This document shows positions 1 through 9,846 of a stretch of 51,396 nucleotides of DNA, one piece after another. The translations under genes and the position numbers were made by a program. The number at the start of each line of letters is the position of its first letter. Position 1 is the stretch's first letter. Below the pieces are notes generated by a model. That model was not told the origin of the DNA. It did no database searches and saw only the letters and a program-made list of their open reading frames with translations. The DNA comes from Myxococcales bacterium (lineage in GTDB: Bacteria > Myxococcota_A > Polyangia > Polyangiales > Polyangiaceae), in contig JAAFHV010000004.1 of NCBI GenBank assembly GCA_013297655.1, positions 48,338 through 99,733 on the forward strand. Direction: 5' to 3'.

Positions 1-1582
1 CCGCGGTGTAGAAGATCTGCGTCGCCTGGGTAGGGAGCCCGGTGCCGCGCGCGATGAGCACGCGCTTGTCGCGGCGACCCCCGCGAACGACCTCGAGGGC
101 GATGTCCTTCGCGACGACGGCGGCGCGCGAGAGCGCGGTGGGACGCGGCCTCAGATCTCCGCGGTGGAGCGAGAGGGGCAGCTCCGCGAGCGGCGCCCCC
201 ATCGACGAGCCGAACGAGAGCGTGACCTTCGTCTCTTCCGTTTCGCCGAGGGCGAGCTCCAGCTTCGCGGGGGTCTCGAGCGGCACCGGCACCTCGCCGA
301 GCAGATCTTCCCCGTGCCACACCGACAGCGTCTTTGCCTTGTCCGGTGCCTTCTCGGCCACGATTTGGATCTTCACCTTGTCGCCGTGGGTCACGAGCGG
401 GCCGGTGATGCGAACTTGCGCCGTCGCGTCGCCGAGCACGTGCCCCCCGAGGTGAGCAGCGTGGATCGCGGCCCCGAGCGCGACGCAGGTGTCCACGTCT
501 TCGCGGAGCGGCTCCGCGTCCTTCTTGCAGAGCGCTTCTTTCACCCGCCGGACGACGATCGGCACCCGGGTCGAGCCGCCCACCAGCACCACGTGGTCGA
601 TGTCCTCCGGCCCCACCTTCGCCACCTCGAAGCTTCGCTCGAGCGCCCGTCGCGAGCACGCGATCGTGGTCTCGACGAGATCGTCGACGATCGCCTCGTA
701 GTCGGCGCGCCCGAGGTCGGCCTCGTAGGACACGCTCTCTCCCGCCTTGTCGACGAGGATGTCGTTCTTGGCGACGTGGAGGACGTCGGTCGTGGAAAAC
801 GATTCTTTGATGTCTTGCGCGAACGCGACGAGGCGCTGAAAGCTCGTGCGATCGGCGGCGTCGTTCGCGACGTCGAGATCCAGCGAGTACCCCTTCTTCA
901 CGAGCTCCTTCCGGAGGTGCTCCGCGAACCTGCGATCGAAGTCGTCGCCGCCGAGGAAGTTGTCGCCGTCGATCGCCAGCACTTGGTACTCGCCGCCGAC
1001 GCAGCGAAGAATGGAGACGTCGAACGTGCCCCCGCCGAGGTCGTAGACGAGGAAGTTCCCGTCACCGAGCTTGCGCTTCCAGGTGTGGTAAATCGCCGCC
1101 GCGGTGGGCTCTTGGAGTACGCCAATCACGGTGATCCCGGCGAGCTCGCCCGCCTTCCGGGTGGCCTCCACTTGTGGCGCGTCGAAATACGCGGGCACGG
1201 TGATGACCGCGCGCGTGACTCGGCGTTCGGGGCCGTTTTTCTCGACCTTTTGAGCCAAAAACTCGCGCATGCGGGCTACGAGCTCACCGAGGATCTTCCC
1301 CGACACCTCTTCGGGGAGGAGCTCCTCGGGGCCAATCTTCACCTTCGTGCGCTGGCCCATCTTGCGCTTTATCGACTCGACGGGGGGCTCGGCCGCGCTC
1401 CGTCTTTGGCGCGCGGCGTGACCGACGACGAACACCTTTCCGTCCCACGCGACCGCGCTCGGGATCGTCCGTCGTCCGAACTTGTCGGCGTAGAGCACGA
1501 TGTCGCGCTCCTCTGCTTCGAGCTGCGCGATCTCCGAGTTCGTGGTGCCGAGGTCGATGCCGACCGGCCTGTCGATGAACAT
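1..1582 (-). CDS. Hsp70 (DnaK-family) chaperone, 3' end outside window
   Basis: ATP-dependent cytoplasmic chaperone of the Hsp70 family. Translated from 1582, the N-terminus carries the phosphate-1 motif GIDLGTTNSE (residues 8-17), followed by SIKRKMG, the phosphate-2 motif VYDLGGGTFDVSI, and the adenosine motif VVLVGGSTRVP, so the complete nucleotide-binding domain is visible. About 527 codons lie in the window; the substrate-binding domain has begun and the stop codon lies beyond position 1. The ATG at 1582 is only 4 nt after the stop of the small upstream gene, which indicates one transcript. The sequence after VVGHAARQRR differs from the usual housekeeping DnaK, and no grpE or dnaJ is adjacent. 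I infer a specialised Hsp70 rather than the main dnaK, but the missing C-terminus prevents a firm choice. Confidence 0.93.
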   Translation of the reverse strand, partial: MFIDRPVGIDLGTTNSEIAQLEAEERDIVLYADKFGRRTIPSAVAWDGKVFVVGHAARQRRSAAEPPVESIKRKMGQRTKVKIGPEELLPEEVSGKILGELVARMREFLAQKVEKNGPERRVTRAVITVPAYFDAPQVEATRKAGELAGITVIGVLQEPTAAAIYHTWKRKLGDGNFLVYDLGGGTFDVSILRCVGGEYQVLAIDGDNFLGGDDFDRRFAEHLRKELVKKGYSLDLDVANDAADRTSFQRLVAFAQDIKESFSTTDVLHVAKNDILVDKAGESVSYEADLGRADYEAIVDDLVETTIACSRRALERSFEVAKVGPEDIDHVVLVGGSTRVPIVVRRVKEALCKKDAEPLREDVDTCVALGAAIHAAHLGGHVLGDATAQVRITGPLVTHGDKVKIQIVAEKAPDKAKTLSVWHGEDLLGEVPVPLETPAKLELALGETEETKVTLSFGSSMGAPLAELPLSLHRGDLRPRPTALSRAAVVAKDIALEVVRGGRRDKRVLIARGTGLPTQATQIFYTA

Positions 1583-1586
1583 GGGC

Positions 1587-1961
1587 CTACTTCTCCGTGA
1601 GCGCGGGATCCGAGAGATCGAGGGGAAAATGCGGTACCGAAGCGGACGCGGACGTGGGAACGGCCGGCAAGAGCGCGACGAGGCTGGGCAGCACGAGGAG
1701 CCCAACGAGGGTGAGACGGGGGGGCTCTTCGTGTTGGGGCCTCTTTCGTCGCGGCGGCGCGCCGAGGGGCTCTCGCGTCTCCGGGTGGGAGAAGAACGCG
1801 GCGCGGACGCGGCTTTCCGGGTGGAGCGTGAGGGCGTCCCACGCCGCGCGGAGGGCATCGCGCTCGCTCTCGTCGGCGTCGGCCACGAGCTCGCGAAAGC
1901 GCTCCGTGATCGCGGACGGCGGAGACGACGGGTCGATGTCGTAGCGGTCGAACGGGTTCAC
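1587..1961 (-). CDS. Small J-like membrane protein next to Hsp70
   Basis: A 124-residue protein of unknown function. The first ~60 residues (NPFDRYDIDP, then ITERFRELVADAD and alternating helices ending in HPESRVRAAFFSHPE) look like the start of a degenerate J-domain or another Hsp70-partner fold. No HPD tripeptide, the essential signature of true J-proteins, is present. A basic linker (PPRRKRPQHEE) is followed by a hydrophobic stretch near residues 83-101 (LTLVGLLVLPSLVALLPAV) that could be a single membrane segment. The stop lies 4 nt before the Hsp70 ATG, so co-translation with the chaperone is very likely. The function proposed here (chaperone partner) rests on gene position and weak fold resemblance only. 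Confidence 0.7.
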   Translation of the reverse strand: MNPFDRYDIDPSSPPSAITERFRELVADADESERDALRAAWDALTLHPESRVRAAFFSHPETREPLGAPPRRKRPQHEEPPRLTLVGLLVLPSLVALLPAVPTSASASVPHFPLDLSDPALTEK

Positions 1962-2007
1962 GGGTCGCTCCCTCGGGTGGTCGCGTCGTCATCGAGGCGC
2001 GCGCGGC

Positions 2008-3291
2008 TCATGGTAACCTAGGGAACCCGCCGCTTCGTCGCCGTTCTACGAGCTCGCGTGTCTCCTTCACCTCCCGCGACGTGGGGAACAGCGTCTCTGC
2101 CCGCGTGACGAGGGCCCACGCGTCGTCGAGCGCGCTTCGCTGCGGGACGAGCCCCTCCGAGAGCCGCACCGCCTTCTGGCACAAGAACGACGCGAGCACC
2201 GCGCGCCCGTTTCGGTGCGACGGGCACACGTCGAGGGCTCGCTCGCCGACCGCGATCTGCCGATCGAGGGTCGCGACCACGTTCGTGTAGAATACAAAGA
2301 ACTGCGCGCACGCGGCCGCGTACGCCACCTTGCTCCGATCGGCCTTCACGCGGAGGAACAAGCTCTCCACGAGGCGAAAGGTGGCCTTCTGCGACACACC
2401 GCGGCTCACGTCCTCCGGCGATCCGAAGAGCGACGCGAAGCGCTCCCACTCTTTTCGACGCTGAATTTCCCAGCAAACGGGCTCTGCACGCTCCACGAAG
2501 AAGCGCTCCACCGCCTCGTCGCGGCCGGTCGCTTCCCACACGGGGACCACTTGCACCAGCACGTCGATTCCGCGGCTCGTGAGCTCGTTCGCGATCGTCG
2601 CGTCGTCGAGCGCCTGTGCGATGGGCTCGAGGGCGGCGTCTACCGCCGTCGCGCGGAGGGCCTCGGCGCGCGCGACCACCTTCGCGACGAAGGGCGCTGG
2701 CGCCCCCGATCGAGCCGCCGCGCCAGGCACACGAGTGAGCACGTCGAGGGCAGCCCGCGTCTCCGTCCCGAGGCGACGCGCGCCTTCCAAAGCCTCCGCC
2801 CCGAGGGCGGCGAGCGGCTCGAGCGGGAGCGACGAGGCGAGGCGATCGACGTCGCGGGCGGACGCGCCTTCGCCGAGCGCGCGCGACACGAAGCTCGTGA
2901 GGTATCCCTCGTGCGCAGCGAGCGCGAAGAACGCCGCGAGAGCCGCTTCGTGGGCAGTCCGTGACCACACGAGGCTCTTGTCGCGCGCGGCGACGGCGAC
3001 CCGCGAAAAATGGAGCGCGAGGTGGTGCAAGAGGGCGGGCGGATACCCCGCGAACGACGACGGCATCATGAGCGTCGTGAGCGCGTCGAGGCGGCGCTTC
3101 TCCGGGTCCGGATCGTTCGCCATCGCGAAGGCCTTCTCCGCCCCGGGGAGCGCGCGGAGGGCGTGCACGAGCCCCGACGCTCGCTTGTGAGGCGAGAGCT
3201 CGCGCCCGCCGTGGGCGTGGAGGAGGCGCTCGTAGAGAGCCTCGTCGTCGAGTCGTGCGAGGAGGGCCTCGTCTTCCGGCCTGAGGGCCAT
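2008..3291 (-). CDS. Alpha-helical protein of unknown function, upstream of J-like/Hsp70 genes
   Basis: A 427-residue protein that I do not recognise. It is rich in Ala, Leu, Glu and Arg and appears entirely helical, without signal peptide or membrane segments. The last ~120 residues (from VAYAAACAQFFVFYTNVV through ALDVCPSHRNGRAVLASFL to DDAWALVTRAETLFP) have the spacing of tetratricopeptide-type helical hairpins. I chose the ATG giving MALRPEDEALL; the frame stays open 60 nt further upstream to a GTG, but that extension (Arg/Cys-rich) looks non-coding. The stop lies 47 nt before the J-like gene, with no terminator between, so the three genes probably form an operon. A role with the Hsp70 is inference from neighbourhood. 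Confidence 0.75.
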   Translation of the reverse strand: MALRPEDEALLARLDDEALYERLLHAHGGRELSPHKRASGLVHALRALPGAEKAFAMANDPDPEKRRLDALTTLMMPSSFAGYPPALLHHLALHFSRVAVAARDKSLVWSRTAHEAALAAFFALAAHEGYLTSFVSRALGEGASARDVDRLASSLPLEPLAALGAEALEGARRLGTETRAALDVLTRVPGAAARSGAPAPFVAKVVARAEALRATAVDAALEPIAQALDDATIANELTSRGIDVLVQVVPVWEATGRDEAVERFFVERAEPVCWEIQRRKEWERFASLFGSPEDVSRGVSQKATFRLVESLFLRVKADRSKVAYAAACAQFFVFYTNVVATLDRQIAVGERALDVCPSHRNGRAVLASFLCQKAVRLSEGLVPQRSALDDAWALVTRAETLFPTSREVKETRELVERRRSGGFPRLP

Positions 3292-3541
3292 GGCGCGAGG
3301 ATGCCAAAGGCGCGGACATTTCGCGAGCGAGGAGCGCGCGATCGTTCGCACCTCGGCGCGCCTTCGTGGAAATTCTCGAACCGCCGGAAAGAACCCCCGC
3401 CGCGCACACGATTACGCGCTCCAAAAGCCGCTCCGACAGTGGAAATCGCGCCCGATTCGTGCCAAGAACCGCCCTCGCGCGGAGGGCCTGCCCTCGGCGC
3501 GTCGCGAGCGCTTCCAGCGCCAGTATCGGAGAGGTGCCAAA

Positions 3542-4393
3542 GTGACGTCCACGCAATCGCAGATCGAAGTTTCCTACGACGTCTCGAACGAGTTTTTCCG
3601 CCTCTGGCTCGACGAGAAGATGCACTACACGTGCGCCGTCTTCGACGCCGAGAACGACACCCTCGAGAAGGCGCAGGAGAACAAGAGCCGCATCCTCTAC
3701 GACCTCGCCGGGATGACGAAGGACAAGACGATCCTCGACATCGGCTGCGGCTGGGGAGCGAACCTCGAGTACATCGCGAAGCGCGGCGCGAAGGCCGCCC
3801 ACGGCGTGACCCTCTCGCCCCTCCAAACGGAAGAGATTCACGCGCGGAAGCTCCCGAACGTGAAGGTGTGGTGCAAAGACTACAAAGACTTCACCACCGA
3901 CGAGCCCTACGACGCGCTCGTCTCGATCGAGATGGTGGACCACGTCGTGTCGCCCGCGCAGGCAGCGAAGGGCCTCGCGGTCGATCTCTACCGCGACTAC
4001 TTCAACAAGTGCGCGACGCTCGCGAAGCCGGGCGCGCAGTTCGCCTTCCAGTCGATCCTCCGCAATCGCGTTCCCCGAACCCGCAAGGATCTCGAGGACT
4101 TGCGCTTCACTGCCGACATCATCTTCCCCGGCGGTCTCAACGCGCGCATCGAGGAGCTCATCATGGCCCTCAACCCGAACTGGGAGCTTCAAGAGCTCTA
4201 CATGCGCCGCGAGGACTACAGCAAGACCACCGCCGAGTGGCTCCGGCGCCTCAAGCTCAACGAGGCGAAGATCCGCGAGACGTGGGGCAACGAGATCTTC
4301 GACGACTACGATCGTTACCTGTCGACCTGCGTGCGCGCGTTCGACAACCACTGGTCCGGCGACGTGCAGATGAAGCTCCGCCGCATCGGCTGA
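3542..4393 (+). CDS. Cyclopropane-fatty-acid-synthase family SAM methyltransferase
   Basis: A 283-residue SAM-dependent methyltransferase of the cyclopropane/mycolic acid synthase family (CMAS). These enzymes methylate or cyclopropanate unsaturated acyl chains, usually in phospholipids. Family marks are YDVSNEFFRLWLDEKMHYTC near the N-terminus, the SAM motif I LDIGCGWGA, and GVTLS shortly after. At 283 residues it corresponds to the short catalytic core, like mycobacterial CmaA enzymes, and lacks the N-terminal extension of E. coli Cfa. I chose the GTG at 3542 because a GGAGAGG ribosome-binding sequence precedes it by about 11 nt and the family alignment starts there, although the frame is open back to 3290. 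The gene diverges from the unknown helical protein and ends at a clear terminator. The exact substrate cannot be told. Confidence 0.88.
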   Translation: MTSTQSQIEVSYDVSNEFFRLWLDEKMHYTCAVFDAENDTLEKAQENKSRILYDLAGMTKDKTILDIGCGWGANLEYIAKRGAKAAHGVTLSPLQTEEIHARKLPNVKVWCKDYKDFTTDEPYDALVSIEMVDHVVSPAQAAKGLAVDLYRDYFNKCATLAKPGAQFAFQSILRNRVPRTRKDLEDLRFTADIIFPGGLNARIEELIMALNPNWELQELYMRREDYSKTTAEWLRRLKLNEAKIRETWGNEIFDDYDRYLSTCVRAFDNHWSGDVQMKLRRIG

Positions 4394-4415
4394 GCCGACC
4401 CACGACATCGTAAAG

Positions 4416-4453
4416 GCCCGAGGCTCCGCCCACGCGAAGCATCGGGCTTTTTT
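4416..4453 (+). terminator. Rho-independent terminator after the CMAS-family gene
   Basis: Inverted repeat GCCCGA (4416-4421) and TCGGGC (4442-4447) with a ~20-nt loop, followed by a run of six T beginning at 4448. It lies 22 nt after the methyltransferase stop codon. Confidence 0.75.
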
Positions 4454-4521
4454 CGTGATGCGCGGGGCGAAGAGGCGCCGCTCCGCTTTGCGAAACCGGC
4501 TTCCTTTGCGATGCTTCGGGC

Positions 4522-5382
4522 GTGGGTCCGTTCCGCCAAGGCAAGCCGCTCGTGCTCCCCACACCGGAGCTCGACGAGTACGAAAAAGAGCTCCGCGCGC
4601 GCACGCATCGAAAGGTTGCCTATGCCGGCTTCGCCTGCATCTTGCTCTCGATGCCGCTCATGGTCATGGTCGGGATGGCCGTGATCCCGGACATGATCCA
4701 CCACGTGCAGCACCCGCTTCGTGGCCTCTCCCCCGAGGCCCGCGCGAAGGGCAAGCACGCCGCGGACGAGGCGCGCGCGCGCGCGGCGGGCGAAGAGGCC
4801 CTCATGAGCAAGGCCATCGCGACCGCCATTCGCGACGGGGTGACGGCCCACCCAGAGCTCGGCCGCTGCCCCTACGACCACCCGTCCGCGCCGAGCGACG
4901 ACGTCTTCTTCGGAACCTCGTTCACGCGCTCGAAGGACGCGCACATTTGCCGACCGTGCCGCCACCTCGAGACAGCAGCCGTCGAAATCGAGGCGCTCCT
5001 CGACCAGAAATCACGCGACGACGATCGCGACGCACGGCTGGAGAGTCGCATCGCAGGCGCCACGTTGCCGCGCTACGCCGTGGTGCTCCACGTCGACGAA
5101 GAGGTGGCTCCGCACGGCACGCCACACGTCGATTTCACGCCTGGCCTCGTCGTAGGTCGCGCCTTCGTTTGGGACACACGAACCCACCGCGTGGCGTGCG
5201 CCGGCCCCGTCCGCGCGGAGAGCTCCGAGGTGGTCGACTACACCTACACGACCCAAAACGGCGTCGAGGTGAAGAGCTTCGCCGAGCTCGACTCCGCTCT
5301 CAAGACCGACCTCCGCAAGCGCACCGAGGTCGCGGTCGCCGATAGCCTGCGCTACGTCGCGGGCCCGCGCATCGACGACTGA
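4522..5382 (+). CDS. Hypothetical single-pass membrane protein
   Basis: A 286-residue protein with no recognised domain. A hydrophobic segment at about residues 34-56 (AGFACILLSMPLMVMVGMAV) follows a basic stretch (RARTHRK) and predicts one membrane anchor, with the C-terminal ~230 residues outside the cytoplasm. A helical charged region comes next, then two short Cys motifs (GRCPYDHP and ICRPCRHLE) that could bind a metal or form disulfides. The C-terminal part, from PRYAVVLHVDEEV, looks like an alpha/beta domain. The start is a GTG at 4522, giving MGPFRQGKPLV. It lies after the CMAS terminator and converges on the P/Q-rich gene. Composition matches its neighbours; I see no sign of transfer. 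Confidence 0.75.
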   Translation: MGPFRQGKPLVLPTPELDEYEKELRARTHRKVAYAGFACILLSMPLMVMVGMAVIPDMIHHVQHPLRGLSPEARAKGKHAADEARARAAGEEALMSKAIATAIRDGVTAHPELGRCPYDHPSAPSDDVFFGTSFTRSKDAHICRPCRHLETAAVEIEALLDQKSRDDDRDARLESRIAGATLPRYAVVLHVDEEVAPHGTPHVDFTPGLVVGRAFVWDTRTHRVACAGPVRAESSEVVDYTYTTQNGVEVKSFAELDSALKTDLRKRTEVAVADSLRYVAGPRIDD

Positions 5383-5426
5383 CCTCTCTTCCGTGTAGTA
5401 CGCACGCTTTTCCCGCCTTCGAAACG

Positions 5427-5463
5427 GAGAGGGCCTCCCGGCGTGATGCGGGAAGCCCTCTTC
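5427..5463. terminator. Bidirectional terminator between convergent genes
   Basis: Hairpin of GAGAGGGCCTCCCG (5427-5440) and CGGGAAGCCCTCTTC (5449-5463) with an 8-nt loop and one mismatch. It sits between the stop of the plus-strand hypothetical and the stop of the minus-strand P/Q-rich protein and could serve both. Confidence 0.65.
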
Positions 5464-5483
5464 GTGACGGCCGAGCTCTCGGC

Positions 5484-6419
5484 TCAGGCGTGCATGGCGA
5501 AGATCGCGCTGATGCCGCTCAGCACCCCGAGAAAGAGGCACACGCCCAAGCCGGCGCGGGCCCACATCGGAGCGGGTGAGCCGTCCGGGTTACGCTTCGG
5601 TGCACCCGTGATGAGGAGCCAAAGGCCTCCCCACCAAAAGATGGCGCCGATGGCGAAGAGGTACGGGAAATAGATGTTCGTGACCGCCACGATGATCGTG
5701 TTCACGATCCAGAGGACGAAGCCGAGACCGAACATCGCGCCGCCCACCTTACGGGGTGACTCGAAGCCCTTTCCCTGCACGACCGCCGCCATCAACGCTT
5801 CCTTGGAAAAATCGCTTCCGCCCAAGTTTACCCCCCCAATGGTCGGCGCCTGGAAGCTCACGCCTCCAATGCCGACCTGCATGTTTCCGTGACCACCAGC
5901 CGGTCCTGCCGGCTGCTGAGGAGGGGCGCCGTAGCCGGGCTGCATTCCCGGCTGGCCGTAACCGCCGGGCTGCTGGCCGGGCATTCCGCCGGGGGCCATG
6001 CCAGGGGCAGCGCCATATTGACCCGCGTTCGGATCGTAGCCGCCGGGCTGCGGCGCGCCGAAGCCCTGCTGGGGCTGTTGCGGCTGGCCGTATTGTGGCT
6101 GCTGCGGAGCCATGCCGGGCTGCTGCCCGTACTGGCCCGCATTCGGATCGTAGCCGCCGGGCTGCGGCGCGCCGAAGCCCTGCTGGGGCTGCTGCGGCTG
6201 GCCGTATTGCGGCTGCTGCGGCTGGCCATATTGCGGCTGCTGCGGTTGCTGGCCGTACTGGCCCGCGTTCGGATCGTAGCCGGGCTGACCACCGTAACCA
6301 GGCTGCTGCGGCTGACCGGGCTGACCGTACGCGCCGCCAGGCATGAGCTGCGTTTGCCCGAAGTTGGGCTTCTGTCCAGGACCAGGGGGAAATCCGTTGC
6401 CGCCGGGGGGCTGATTCAT
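5484..6419 (-). CDS. P/Q/G/Y-rich repeat protein with C-terminal membrane domain
   Basis: A 311-residue protein in two parts. Residues ~1-190 are low-complexity, built of imperfect repeats such as QPQQPQYGQ and [19 protein letters not shown], almost without charge. The C-terminal ~120 residues contain at least three hydrophobic segments ([58 protein letters not shown]) and form a small membrane domain. Function is unknown. Tandem P/Q/Y repeats of this kind are often cytoplasmic, disordered extensions of bacterial membrane proteins, and could act as a self-associating or scaffolding tail (inference). The ATG at 6419 gives [12 protein letters not shown]; the frame is open further upstream but loses this composition. 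It converges on the hypothetical at 4522-5382. Confidence 0.85.
   Translation of the reverse strand: MNQPPGGNGFPPGPGQKPNFGQTQLMPGGAYGQPGQPQQPGYGGQPGYDPNAGQYGQQPQQPQYGQPQQPQYGQPQQPQQGFGAPQPGGYDPNAGQYGQQPGMAPQQPQYGQPQQPQQGFGAPQPGGYDPNAGQYGAAPGMAPGGMPGQQPGGYGQPGMQPGYGAPPQQPAGPAGGHGNMQVGIGGVSFQAPTIGGVNLGGSDFSKEALMAAVVQGKGFESPRKVGGAMFGLGFVLWIVNTIIVAVTNIYFPYLFAIGAIFWWGGLWLLITGAPKRNPDGSPAPMWARAGLGVCLFLGVLSGISAIFAMHA
6030..6192 (-). repeat. Internal duplication in the P/Q-rich gene
   Basis: A block of about 48 nt beginning CGGATCGTAGCCGCCGGGCT at 6030 recurs at 6144, an offset of 114 nt (38 codons). Both encode the segment [16 protein letters not shown] third, shorter copy starts near 6270. The offset is a multiple of three, so copy-number change would keep the frame. 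Confidence 0.7.
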
Positions 6420-6609
6420 GGTGACAATCCTACCTTGGGTTGGCTGTGCTGCGCGAAGAACGTTACGCGACTGCGATCCGTCTGAAAAGCGGATGCTCGC
6501 ATCGAGATGACCCTCGTCCGCCGAACCTGACGCACCCGCGGTCGCGACCGGCAGAGCTACTGTCGGCGAATCCAGGTAAAAAGGCTTGGCCCCGAACGGA
6601 TGACACCGT

Positions 6610-8529
<1,920 letters not shown>

Positions 8530-8598
8530 GAGTAGGACCTCCCACGACGCGCTCCAGCCACCCGCGAGCGCGCGCGCAGACTACACGTTTCGGCGACG

Positions 8599-9846
8599 TT
8601 ACGAAGCGCGAAACCTCGCGACGGCGCGGCCGAGACGCTCGATCCCGACGAGGGTCGTCGCGTGGTCCACGCTCGTGAAACAGAGGCGCGCGCGGGTTCC
8701 GAACGCCTCGCCGAAGGCCGGCCCCGGCGCGAGCAAGACGCCCTCGTCCACGCACGCGAGCAACAGATCGTCGAGCGGTCGCCCTCCGAGGATCTCCTCG
8801 AGCTCCAGGAAAAAATAGACCCCCGCGTCCGGCAGCGGCGCGGGCACCCCCGCCTCCGCCAAGGCCGTCGCGACCGCGTCGCGGGTGAGCCGGTACGCCT
8901 CGCGTGTCTCGGCGAGGAACGCTCCGGGCGCTTCGAGGGCGGCTGCAGCCGCCTGCTGCGACGCGAGGGGCACGTTGAAGACGGTGTGGGTCGCGATGCG
9001 AAGGGCCGCCGCCACGACCGCGGGAGGCGCGACTGCGAAGCCCACCCGCTGACCGGCGAGGGCGAAGCTCTTCGAGAACGAGTAGAGCGACACCGAGCGC
9101 GCGCGCGCAGACTCCGCCTTCGCCCCGGTGGCGCCGAACGCCGCACGAAACGGGACGTGCGCGACGTCGTAGGTGGTGTCCGCGTAGACCTCGTCCGCGA
9201 GGACCCACAGGTCGCTCGCGACGGCGACCTCCAAGATCGCCTCGAGGTGCTCGCGCCGAAACACGGCTCCGTCCGGGTTGCCTGGCGAGACGAAGTACAC
9301 CGCCCGCGTGCGCGCCGTCACCGCCGTTTGCAGCTTTGCAAGGAGCGCGTCGCCCGAGAGAGCGCGCGCGCCGAGATCGACCACGACCTCGACGCACCGC
9401 GCCCCTTGCGCCTCGAAGATCCCGGGCGCGAGCGGCCAATAGGGCGAGAGCACGATCACCTCGTCGCCCGGATCGAGGAGCACACGCGACACGCAGTGGA
9501 GCGCGTGGGTCCCTCCCGCGCCGACGAGGATCTCCGCGCTCGTCGTCGGCGTGTGCGCGGGCGCGAGCTTGTAGCGCTGTTCGCTCACGAACGCGGCGAG
9601 CGCCTCACGTAGCTTACCGAGGCCGGCCGTCGGCCCGTAGCGGTACGTCTCCGCGCCCGTCGCGACGAGCGCTTCACGCGCGGCGAGGGGCGGCGTGCGG
9701 TGGGTGTCTCCGATGTGAAACGGCACGAGCTCGACCCCACGCCCACGCACCTCCGCGATGCGCTCCTCGAGCGCCGCGAACACGCCTCTTCGTAGCGTCG
9801 CGGCGCCGTGGCCGAGTCGCGGGGACGGAGCCGGCGTGTCGGTCAT
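8599..9846 (-). CDS. PLP-dependent class I/II aminotransferase
   Basis: A 415-residue pyridoxal-phosphate enzyme of fold type I, aminotransferase class I/II. It probably transfers the amino group between an amino acid and a 2-oxo acid in the cytoplasm; the substrate is not clear. The visible marks are YRYGPTAGLGKLREALAAF, the cofactor-contact region VGAGGTHALH, SPGNPDGAVF, LADEVYADTTYD, and the Schiff-base lysine K259 in SFSKSFALAGQRVG. Length fits the family (~400). Its ATG at 9846 overlaps the kinase stop by 4 nt (ATGA), so translation is coupled to the upstream kinase gene. That partner is unusual for a housekeeping transaminase and suggests a regulatory or envelope-related role, which is inference. 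Confidence 0.9.
   Translation of the reverse strand: MTDTPAPSPRLGHGAATLRRGVFAALEERIAEVRGRGVELVPFHIGDTHRTPPLAAREALVATGAETYRYGPTAGLGKLREALAAFVSEQRYKLAPAHTPTTSAEILVGAGGTHALHCVSRVLLDPGDEVIVLSPYWPLAPGIFEAQGARCVEVVVDLGARALSGDALLAKLQTAVTARTRAVYFVSPGNPDGAVFRREHLEAILEVAVASDLWVLADEVYADTTYDVAHVPFRAAFGATGAKAESARARSVSLYSFSKSFALAGQRVGFAVAPPAVVAAALRIATHTVFNVPLASQQAAAAALEAPGAFLAETREAYRLTRDAVATALAEAGVPAPLPDAGVYFFLELEEILGGRPLDDLLLACVDEGVLLAPGPAFGEAFGTRARLCFTSVDHATTLVGIERLGRAVARFRAS

Noticed and set aside
164-1600. Long plus-strand open frame
   Set aside because: It is antisense to a clear Hsp70; its translation is Arg/His-rich low-complexity, as expected for the shadow of a GC-rich gene.
2018-4564. Minus-strand frame crossing the helical protein and the CMAS gene
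   Set aside because: It overlaps two better-supported genes and the 4416-4453 terminator; composition is typical of shadows.
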